The notes under the pieces were generated by a model. It worked only from the letters and a program-made list of their open reading frames with translations. It did not search any database and was not told the DNA's origin. Below are positions 7,506 through 12,679 of a stretch of 12,679 nt of DNA, one piece after another (position 1 is the first letter of the stretch; every line of letters begins with the position of its first letter). This DNA is from Sulfurospirillum sp. Lineage in GTDB: Bacteria; Campylobacterota; Campylobacteria; Campylobacterales; QNZT01. The stretch is taken from assembly GCA_003978455.1 (NCBI GenBank), contig QNZT01000120.1:1-12679 (forward strand), in the 5' to 3' direction. A program made the translations under genes and the position numbers.

Positions 7506-8575
7506 TTCAGCGCCTCTTCATATGCATCGGCTGCTTTCTCGACCTCATCGAGAAACTTCTCCACCAGTTCACTTTCGGGCAGCTTCGCGACCACTTCGCC
7601 TTTGACCATCACCAGACCGCTCCCTTTGCCGTAGGCGATCGCCACATCGGCACTTTTGGCTTCGCCTATAGCGTTGACCACACAGCCCATCACCGAGACA
7701 TCGAGCGGTGCTTTGATATGTTTCGTACGCTCTTCCACCTCAGCCACCGCTTTGACCAGATCGACTTCGATCCTCCCGCAGGTGGGGCATGAGATGATGT
7801 TGAGCCCTTCGTTGACGACACCGGCATCTTTGAGGATCGCTTTGCCCACTTCGATCTCCTTCTCCAGCTCTCCGGTGATCGAAACGCGCATCGTATCGCC
7901 GATCCCCTCCAGCAGGAGTGTCCCCAGCGCGATAGAGGATTTGACCGTCGAGTGAAAGAGTGTTCCCGCCTCCGTTACACCCAGATGAAACGGATAAGGC
8001 ACCTGCGGACGCAGGTCACGGTAGGCTTGCACGGTACGTTGCACATCACTCGCCTTCAGAGAGACTTTGATGTCGGTAAAACCGAAATCCTCCAGCAGCT
8101 TGATATTGTAGAGCGCGGAAGCGACCATCCCCTCCGGAGTCTGTCCGTATTTGTTCTCGAACTGATCCTCCAACGAACCGCTGTTGACCCCGATACGGAT
8201 CGGGATATGACGCTGGGTACAGGCATCGACTACCGCTTTGATCCGCTCTTTGGAGCCGATATTGCCGGGATTGATACGTATACAGTCCACCGACTCCGCC
8301 GCGATCAATGCCAGACGATAGTTGAAGTGTATATCCGCCACGATCGGCAGTGAACTCTGTGCTTTGATCTCTTTGAGCGCATATGCCGCCGCTTCGTCGG
8401 GCACCGCCAGACGGACGATATCACACCCCGCAAAGTGCAGCCTTTTGATCTGCTCCAGCGTCGCGTCGATATCTTCCGTTTTACTGAATGTCATCGACTG
8501 TACAGAGATAGGAGCGTCACCGCCCACAGCCACATCGCCTACATATATCTTTTTGGTTGGGTATCTGTTTATCAT
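7502..8575 (-). CDS. ispG: 4-hydroxy-3-methylbut-2-enyl-diphosphate synthase
   Basis: 357 residues, full length for the two-domain bacterial IspG (GcpE). It converts methylerythritol cyclodiphosphate to HMBPP in the non-mevalonate isoprenoid pathway, using a [4Fe-4S] cluster. The N-terminal TIM-barrel is seen from 'VGDVAVGGDAPISVQSMT' on, with INPGNIG at 101-107. The C-terminal cluster domain carries CPTCGR (Cys263, Cys266), GC (Cys298) and GEAKSAD with Glu305, the four cluster ligands of the family at their usual spacing. The start is ATG 8573-8575; no Shine-Dalgarno precedes it, and a perfect TATAAT lies six bases upstream, suggesting leaderless translation. Its stop overlaps the dnaB GTG, so the two are translationally coupled. 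The gene is divergent from the barrel protein operon. Confidence 0.95.
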   Translation of the reverse strand: MINRYPTKKIYVGDVAVGGDAPISVQSMTFSKTEDIDATLEQIKRLHFAGCDIVRLAVPDEAAAYALKEIKAQSSLPIVADIHFNYRLALIAAESVDCIRINPGNIGSKERIKAVVDACTQRHIPIRIGVNSGSLEDQFENKYGQTPEGMVASALYNIKLLEDFGFTDIKVSLKASDVQRTVQAYRDLRPQVPYPFHLGVTEAGTLFHSTVKSSIALGTLLLEGIGDTMRVSITGELEKEIEVGKAILKDAGVVNEGLNIISCPTCGRIEVDLVKAVAEVEERTKHIKAPLDVSVMGCVVNAIGEAKSADVAIAYGKGSGLVMVKGEVVAKLPESELVEKFLDEVEKAADAYEEALK

Positions 8576-8587
8576 GAGAAGATTATA
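8575..8587 (-). promoter_or_regulatory. Promoter of ispG-dnaB(-comEC); predicted leaderless start
   Basis: TATAAT (8582-8587, minus strand), followed by CTTCTC and then the ispG ATG. With the usual 6-7 nt between -10 and +1, transcription would begin at or next to the A of the ATG. There is no purine-rich Shine-Dalgarno, which fits. No clear -35 hexamer. Confidence 0.5.
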
Positions 8588-8635
8588 GCAGAATTAGTTA
8601 AATCGATAGACTCAATAAATTCCCGTTTTTGCCGA

Positions 8636-8641
8636 TATAAA
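8636..8641 (+). promoter_or_regulatory. Candidate -10 box (TATAAA) for the barrel/FecR operon
   Basis: TATAAA lies 40 bases before the GTG start in the 100-base divergent intergenic region shared with ispG. It falls inside an imperfect inverted repeat, GCCGATAT (8631-8638) against ATAT-TC-CGGC (8649-8658). The promoter assignment is weak because other AT-rich hexamers are close by. Confidence 0.3.
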
Positions 8642-8675
8642 GTATTAGATATTCCGGCGATAAAAGGGTTCTGCA

Positions 8676-10169
8676 GTGTTTGTAAAATTGTGTATGCTAT
8701 TTTCTGTATTTGCTGTATTTGCTGTTGCAATGGCGGCAAAAACAACTCCGCACAGCTACACACTTGAGAAAAGAGCCGCTGCACAACCGCTCTACTTCGT
8801 CAAAGTGGGCACCTATCACTATCGTGACAACGCACGCAAAGAGGCACTTGCCGCCGACTATCCGCTACAGATCATCCGCACGAGAGACTACTACAGCCTC
8901 GTCTCAGAACCGTTTCATGAGAAAAACGGCGCAAAAGTCATGCTGCAAAAGCTCAGAAAAAAGTACCATGATGCCTATATCATCACGCTCTATCGGCAAA
9001 AGAGTACAACGAAGCAAAAACGTCTGCCCCGGCAAAAGAGTGTACCGCAGACAAAACGCCCTCTTTCCCTCTTCTCCCGTGCGATACAACTCTACCGTCA
9101 CAACTCCCTGGAAGAGGCACTTGTACTGTTTGACCGTATCCTGATCGAAGAGCCGGAAAACGACTACGCCAGAAACTACTACGCCAAAACGCTCATGAAA
9201 CTGGGATTTTACGACGATGCGGAGCGGGAGTTTCAAAAAGTGCACGACACCGCTCTCAAAAACGAAAGTTGCCGCTACCTGAGACAGATCGCGATCCACC
9301 GCTCCAAAGCACCTTACAAAAGCTGGTTTGCCGTCGGTCTGGGGTATGACGACAACATCAATCTCACCACCGACAAAAATACGACACAGTACGGTCCCTA
9401 TCTGCTGCAAAACGACACACACAAGACCAAAAGCAGTTACGCCACTGCCGCCTTTGCCCTCTCCCATACCAAAAAAGTGAAAGATCTCACCCTCTACACG
9501 ACGCTTTACAGCTACAACGAACTGCTCCACTCCGCGACAGGAAACAACCTCAACTTTTTCGACCTCTCCACATCGCTTATCAAGAAGTATCACCGATTTT
9601 CACTCGTCGCACCGGTCGGGGCAAATATCGCCTGGCTGGACGGCAAACAGGTCAGCCGCAACATCTACACCGCACCTGCGATCCTCTATCAGGCGAGCAG
9701 GCATCTGCAACTAAAGACATCACTTCTGTTAAATGACAACCATACCGCGTTTGCCAAAAACAGAGACTATCTCCTGATCGGCGGCGGGGCGGGGATACGC
9801 TATAAAAAAGAGCGATGGCAGGCAAGTGCCGATACCGGCATACAGCGATACGATGCCAAAGAGCATATCCGCTACGACATCGCCAAAAATCTCTTTCAGG
9901 GCAGGCTCTCCGCCGGATACAACTTCAAAAAACAGTACCGGCTGGCGCTTGTCATGGGATACGAAGCACACCGCTTTACCAGACGCGATCCCGTCATGGG
10001 GTATAAACGCCGGGACACCAAAAGTTACTACGCGCTCTCCCTGACACGAAACATCAACCCCAAAAAATCGGTTACGGCGACCTACCGCTACACAGACAAC
10101 CGCTCCAATATCAACACATACAGCTATACCAAAAACAACTATACACTTACATACAAACAACACTTTTAA
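8676..10169 (+). CDS. Outer-membrane protein with SPOR-like, TPR and Slam-like (DUF560-type) beta-barrel domains
   Basis: 497 residues. The GTG at 8676 is preferred because AGGG (8665-8668) lies seven bases upstream; an ATG at 8694 is the alternative. The signal peptide is residues 1-21 (hydrophobic SVFAVFAVAMA). Residues 39-105 resemble a SPOR domain, the fold that binds denuded peptidoglycan (YFVKVGTYHYRDNARKEA ... YYSLVSEPF ... YHDAYIITL). Residues 131-190 make one to two TPR units (SRAIQLYRHNSLEEALVLFD; NYYAKTLMKLGFYDDAEREF). From 216 to the final Phe497 the sequence alternates like an outer-membrane barrel, opening with WFAVGLGYDDNINL, the phrase typical of the DUF560 barrel of Slam proteins. 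The role is unproven: either translocation of a surface protein or an envelope-linked pore. It forms an operon with the FecR gene 10 bases downstream. Confidence 0.7.
   Translation: MFVKLCMLFSVFAVFAVAMAAKTTPHSYTLEKRAAAQPLYFVKVGTYHYRDNARKEALAADYPLQIIRTRDYYSLVSEPFHEKNGAKVMLQKLRKKYHDAYIITLYRQKSTTKQKRLPRQKSVPQTKRPLSLFSRAIQLYRHNSLEEALVLFDRILIEEPENDYARNYYAKTLMKLGFYDDAEREFQKVHDTALKNESCRYLRQIAIHRSKAPYKSWFAVGLGYDDNINLTTDKNTTQYGPYLLQNDTHKTKSSYATAAFALSHTKKVKDLTLYTTLYSYNELLHSATGNNLNFFDLSTSLIKKYHRFSLVAPVGANIAWLDGKQVSRNIYTAPAILYQASRHLQLKTSLLLNDNHTAFAKNRDYLLIGGGAGIRYKKERWQASADTGIQRYDAKEHIRYDIAKNLFQGRLSAGYNFKKQYRLALVMGYEAHRFTRRDPVMGYKRRDTKSYYALSLTRNINPKKSVTATYRYTDNRSNINTYSYTKNNYTLTYKQHF
8704..8727 (+). repeat. 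In-frame 9-bp tandem repeat in a signal-peptide sequence
   Basis: TGTATTTGC occurs twice in tandem (8704-8712, 8713-8721), then the partial unit TGTTGC. It encodes the VFA-VFA-VA core of the signal peptide. The unit is a multiple of three, so gain or loss keeps the frame. Confidence 0.6.
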
Positions 10170-10179
10170 AGGATCTATC

Positions 10180-11313
10180 ATGAAATACTCTATGGCACTG
10201 CTGCTCATCTCCTCTTCACTGATGGCAAGCATCGGCGAAATCACCGCACTCCGGGGAACAGCCGACCTCCAGCGCGGCACAGAGCACATCCCGGTCACAG
10301 TCGGTACGAAACTCGAAAAACATGACCGGATCGACACCGCACCCCAAAGCAAACTCCAGATCGTATTCAATGACAAAACCGTCATCTCGCTGGGACAAAA
10401 AAGCCGTTTCAGCGTCGATGAGTACCTATTCGACGACAAAAATGTCCAGGCACGCTTTACGATCAAAAAGGGCTTTTTCAAATCGATCACCGGAAAGATC
10501 GGCAAAATCGCCCCCAGCCACTTCAAAGTCCGAACCGCAAACGCCACCATCGGGGTACGCGGTACGACGATCATCGGGGAGATTTCACAAAAACGCGACA
10601 TCATCGCCTGTACCTACGGGCGTATCGTCGTTAGCACACCGCAGGGAAGTGTCGTCGTCAATCAGGGCGAACGCACCGTCGTCGCACAGGCAAAAGCCCC
10701 CAGAGAGGCAGAGCGGGTAAACCGTATCATCATGAAACAGCTTGACAAAAAAAGCGATCCGGCAGTAGCACCCTCCCCGATCGCACCGGTGACATCTACA
10801 GCACCGGTCACAACCCTGAAAACAGAAACGACAGAGAGCAAAAGAGTGGTCGAAGAACAGAAAGAGTCTCAGAAAACGACGCAAATCATCGAAGAGACCC
10901 CGCAGCAGCAAGAGCAACTCTCACCGCGTGAAGAGATAGCAAATGTGCTCGGCACACAGAGACCGGTCTACGAAGGCAGAGTGACCGAGGGGAGCACATC
11001 GTACGGAGTGATACAGCAGGACGACTACAACCGCGTCCACCTCGGATTCGACCTTGGAGACGGCAGTATGCAGGGAAATATACAGTTTCATGACAATGTA
11101 GAGCAGTACAACATCGATGTAGGCGGAAAACTCAAAGAGGACGCGACCTTTGACTTCAACTCCCGAAACGGCTACGACGGCGGCGGACACGGAAAGCTGG
11201 AAGGAACAAAGTATGAGCAGGCAAACGGCACTTTCCACTTTGAAGAGAAGGAGTTTTTCAACCTTCATACCAATAAGATAGACGGGAAGTTTGAGGCGGA
11301 TTTAAAACGCTAA
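10180..11313 (+). CDS. FecR-domain protein with linker and Gly-rich beta-strand C-terminus
   Basis: 377 residues. A near-ideal Shine-Dalgarno (AAAGGA, overlapping the upstream stop) lies seven bases before the ATG. A signal peptide is visible (residues 1-17, SSSLMAS). A FecR domain covers about 20-170: IGEITALRGTADLQRG, VGTKLEKHDRIDTAPQSKLQIVFNDKTVISLG, and FKVRTANATIGVRGTT (115-130), the strongest FecR signature. No membrane helix of the classical FecR sigma-regulator type is seen after the signal, and no sigma-factor gene is near, so iron-citrate signalling is unlikely. Residues 175-260 form a charged, Pro/Thr/Gln-rich linker. Residues 262-377 hold repeated Gly-x-polar strands (GSMQGNIQFHDN, GGHGKLEGTKYEQANGTFHF, KIDGKFEADL) reminiscent of TbpB-like C-terminal barrels. 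It is probably the partner or cargo of the barrel protein encoded just before; this role is inferred. Confidence 0.75.
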   Translation: MKYSMALLLISSSLMASIGEITALRGTADLQRGTEHIPVTVGTKLEKHDRIDTAPQSKLQIVFNDKTVISLGQKSRFSVDEYLFDDKNVQARFTIKKGFFKSITGKIGKIAPSHFKVRTANATIGVRGTTIIGEISQKRDIIACTYGRIVVSTPQGSVVVNQGERTVVAQAKAPREAERVNRIIMKQLDKKSDPAVAPSPIAPVTSTAPVTTLKTETTESKRVVEEQKESQKTTQIIEETPQQQEQLSPREEIANVLGTQRPVYEGRVTEGSTSYGVIQQDDYNRVHLGFDLGDGSMQGNIQFHDNVEQYNIDVGGKLKEDATFDFNSRNGYDGGGHGKLEGTKYEQANGTFHFEEKEFFNLHTNKIDGKFEADLKR

Positions 11314-11322
11314 TTAGTTAAC

Positions 11323-11347
11323 GCTTTTGGAACAGAGTCCCAAAAGC
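11323..11347 (+). terminator. Inverted repeat after the FecR gene (possible terminator)
   Basis: GCTTTTGG (11323-11330) and CCAAAAGC (11340-11347) form an 8-bp perfect stem with a 9-nt loop, 9 bases after the FecR stop. No T-run follows, so it is either a Rho-assisted or weak terminator, or an mRNA 3'-end stabiliser. Confidence 0.4.
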
Positions 11348-11368
11348 TACGCTCACACGCGGATAAAC

Positions 11369-11394
11369 TGTAATAGTCACAACATAATCTGACA
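11369..11394 (+). repeat. Left terminal inverted repeat of the IS481-like element
   Basis: Begins TGTAATAG and ends ATCTGACA. It matches the right repeat at 19 of 26 positions without gaps. Confidence 0.7.
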
Positions 11395-11415
11395 TTTATT
11401 AAGGAAAGAGTACTA

Positions 11416-11445
11416 CAATTTCTCCTGGACAAATTGTTTAGGAGA
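11416..11445 (+). promoter_or_regulatory. RNA hairpins that can hide the transposase RBS
   Basis: The Shine-Dalgarno AGGAGA (11440-11445), five bases before the ATG, is exactly complementary to TCTCCT (11421-11426). An alternative stem, CAATTT (11416-11421) with AAATTG (11431-11436), would place that anti-Shine-Dalgarno in its loop. This suggests translation of the transposase is damped, as known for some other IS transposase messages. Confidence 0.45.
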
Positions 11446-11449
11446 GACA

Positions 11450-12520
11450 ATGAATCTACATACACAAGAAAAGATCATCAAGAACAAGTTAGGGTTACTT
11501 AACCTTGCCAAAGAGCTGGGTAATGTTTCAAGAGCATGTAAAGTATTCGGTTACAGCAGGGACAGTTTCTATCGTTTTAAAAGACTCTATGAAGAGTATG
11601 GCGAAGAGGGTCTGCAGGAGGTAAGTCGCAAACAGCCCAATCTCAAGAACCGTGTTCCCAAAGAGGTAGAAGATGCCGTTGTGGCTTTTGCAATAGAGTA
11701 TCCAGCCTACGGCCAGGTCAGAGCCAGCAATGAACTCAAGAAGCTTGGTACCTTCATATCCCCGGGCGGTGTACGCAATATCTGGCTACGCCACAATCTC
11801 CAGACAATGAAACTGCGTCTTAAGGCACTGGAAGAGAAAGTAGCCAAAGAGAACCTGATTCTCACAGAGGCACAGGTACAAGCACTGGAGCGTGCCAAAG
11901 AGGAGAAAGTAGCTCATGGTGAGATCGAGACACTCTTTCCGGGCTATCTTGGAGCACAGGATACCTATTATGTCGGGAATGTCAAAGGGGTGGGAAGAAT
12001 CTATCAGCAAACCTATATCGATACCTTTTCCAAAGTGGTATTCTGTAAACTCTATGACCGTAAGAATGCATTGGTGGCGGCAGATCTTCTCAATGACAGG
12101 GTGCTGCCGTTTTATGAGGAGCAGGATATCAAACTGCTTCGTATGCTTACCGATAGAGGAACAGAGTACAAAGGCAGCAGAGAGCATCATGAGTATGAGC
12201 TTTATCTCTCGATAGAAGATATCGAGCATACTTTTACCAAAGCAAAATCACCGCAAACAAACGGTATCTGCGAACGCTTCCATAAAACGGTGCAACAGGA
12301 GTTTTATGCTGTTGCTTTTAGAAAGAAAATCTACAAATCAATAGAGGAGTTGCAACATGATTTAGATGAATGGTTATATCACTACAATTATGAGAGAACC
12401 CATCAGGGAAAGAATTGTGAGGGAATGACACCTATGGAGTGCTTTGAAAAAAGCAAACATCTTGCACAAGTCAAGATGATAGGTTATAATTCCAAGGAGT
12501 CCAAGGTGGTGGCAGCGTAG
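11450..12520 (+). CDS. IS481-like DDE transposase
   Basis: 356 residues, complete. The N-terminal helix-turn-helix (about 13-58: LAKELGNVSRACKVFGYSRDSFYRFKRLYEE) binds the element ends. A second helical DNA-binding part follows (65-118, with EYPAYGQVRASNELKKLG and VRNIWLRHNL), then a basic coiled segment (122-155). The integrase-like (rve) catalytic core spans about 165-335, with the DDE residues visible as Asp171 (GAQDTYYVG), Asp235 (LTDRGTEY) and Glu275 (SPQTNGICERFHKT). The C-terminal YNYERTHQGKNCEGMTPMECF is typical for this group. It cuts and joins the terminal repeats. The ATG has AGGAGA at good spacing. No frameshift or internal stop, unlike two-frame IS3 transposases. Confidence 0.88.
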   Translation: MNLHTQEKIIKNKLGLLNLAKELGNVSRACKVFGYSRDSFYRFKRLYEEYGEEGLQEVSRKQPNLKNRVPKEVEDAVVAFAIEYPAYGQVRASNELKKLGTFISPGGVRNIWLRHNLQTMKLRLKALEEKVAKENLILTEAQVQALERAKEEKVAHGEIETLFPGYLGAQDTYYVGNVKGVGRIYQQTYIDTFSKVVFCKLYDRKNALVAADLLNDRVLPFYEEQDIKLLRMLTDRGTEYKGSREHHEYELYLSIEDIEHTFTKAKSPQTNGICERFHKTVQQEFYAVAFRKKIYKSIEELQHDLDEWLYHYNYERTHQGKNCEGMTPMECFEKSKHLAQVKMIGYNSKESKVVAA

Positions 12521-12522
12521 CC

Positions 12523-12563
12523 ATCTGACACTAAATTTCGGGAGAAATTGTAGAGTGTCAGAT
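12523..12563 (+). repeat. Inverted repeat straddling the right IS end (hairpin after transposase stop)
   Basis: ATCTGACACT (12523-12532) and AGTGTCAGAT (12554-12563) are perfect inverted copies; the inner AATTTC/GAAATT lengthens the stem. The distal arm belongs to the right terminal repeat, so the internal arm is an extra copy of the terminal sequence. It could act as a transcript end hairpin or as additional transposase binding sites. Confidence 0.6.
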
Positions 12564-12581
12564 CAAGTGTTGGTTAGTACA
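12556..12581 (-). repeat. Right terminal inverted repeat of the IS481-like element
   Basis: Read on the minus strand it begins TGTACTAACC and ends ATCTGACA. Only 19 of 26 positions match the left copy. Confidence 0.7.
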
Positions 12582-12596
12582 ATTCAAGGCTCTAGA

Positions 12597-12679
12597 CTAG
12601 CAAAGCCTTTTCTTTAGATTTTGTTTGAGTATATTATACATCAATTCATTGGATTTTCTCCAACGAAACTCACACTCTT
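12597..12679 (-). CDS. C-terminal end of a transposase-like protein, possibly IS1595/ISXO2 type (runs off window)
   Basis: An open minus-strand frame enters from the right edge and ends at TAG (12597-12599). The 26 full codons read ECEFRWRKSNELMYNILKQN and then LKKRLC. The 'xCEFR(W/F)...' opening followed by a Leu-rich basic helix resembles the last residues of ISXO2-like (IS1595 family) transposases. With so little sequence the family is a guess and the gene may be broken. It ends 15 bases from the right end of the IS481-like element. Confidence 0.4.
   Translation of the reverse strand, partial: ECEFRWRKSNELMYNILKQNLKKRLC

Larger units (their letters stand above)
11369..12581 (+). mobile_element. 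Complete IS481-like insertion sequence (1213 bp)
   Basis: Ends TGT (11369) and ACA (12581), as in IS481 elements. The first 26 bases (11369-11394) and the reverse complement of the last 26 (12556-12581) agree at 19 of 26 positions, with an exact run ATCTGACA at the inner end. A second, exact 13-bp subterminal inverted pair, CTACAATTTCTCC (11413-11425) and its complement (12541-12553), lies further in. The single transposase gene is intact, so the element may be active. No target-site duplication is evident (AAAC on the left, ATTC on the right), so the exact outer boundary could be off by a few bases or the flanks rearranged. A possible transposase -10 (CATAAT, 11384-11389) lies inside the left repeat. 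Confidence 0.75.

Noticed and set aside
8572..8784. 70-codon minus-strand frame overlapping the start of ispG and the divergent gene
   Set aside because: It crosses the divergent promoter region and the signal-peptide coding sequence of the + gene; no supporting start or family match.
8904..9593. 229-codon minus-strand frame inside the barrel protein gene
   Set aside because: A shadow of the barrel gene; its Val/Phe/Gly-rich product reflects reversed codons.
9729..10604. 291-codon minus-strand open frame spanning the barrel and FecR genes
   Set aside because: It covers parts of two well-supported + strand genes and their tight junction; the translation has no recognisable domain.

Overview
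The window looks like a chromosomal segment of a Campylobacterota bacterium of the Sulfurovum/Sulfurimonas type. The basis is a short ComEC lacking the C-terminal nuclease-like domain encoded directly after dnaB (the same gene neighbourhood as in Helicobacter), the style of the IspG and DnaB proteins, and TATAAT-type -10 boxes without recognisable -35 boxes. The genus is an inference.

Left part (1-5001). The 3' end of a Crp/Fnr-type regulator on the + strand meets, head to head across a small hairpin, a minus-strand set of genes. Read in transcription order these are comEC, a lipoprotein related to GH5 cellulases but lacking the usual nucleophile, a TolC-type outer-membrane efflux protein and a CusB-like periplasmic adaptor. 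The two efflux genes overlap by 4 bases and have their own promoter-like region with a perfect 8-bp inverted repeat over the ribosome-binding site. No inner-membrane RND pump gene accompanies them.

Middle (5046-8575). ispG (isoprenoid synthesis) and dnaB (replicative helicase) overlap by 4 bases on the minus strand and are followed by comEC 44 bases later. dnaB is interrupted in frame by a 342-residue intein with both LAGLIDADG endonuclease motifs, inserted exactly between the Lys and Thr of the Walker A motif. A perfect TATAAT lies six bases before the ispG ATG, so the ispG message is probably leaderless.

Right part (8576-11313). Divergently, on the + strand, lies a two-gene operon. The first gene encodes a secreted SPOR-TPR-outer-membrane-barrel protein whose barrel resembles the Slam (DUF560) type. 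The second encodes a FecR-domain protein with a Gly-rich beta-strand C-terminus. Together they may form a barrel transporter and surface cargo, or an envelope-anchored complex; this is the most novel-looking part of the window.

Right edge (11369-12679). A complete IS481-like insertion sequence (1213 bp, TGT...ACA ends, imperfect 26-bp terminal inverted repeats, intact DDE transposase) sits 55 bp after the FecR gene. It is followed within 16 bp by the C-terminal remnant of another transposase-like gene on the opposite strand that runs off the window, marking an insertion hot spot. No tRNA, rRNA or CRISPR array was seen.
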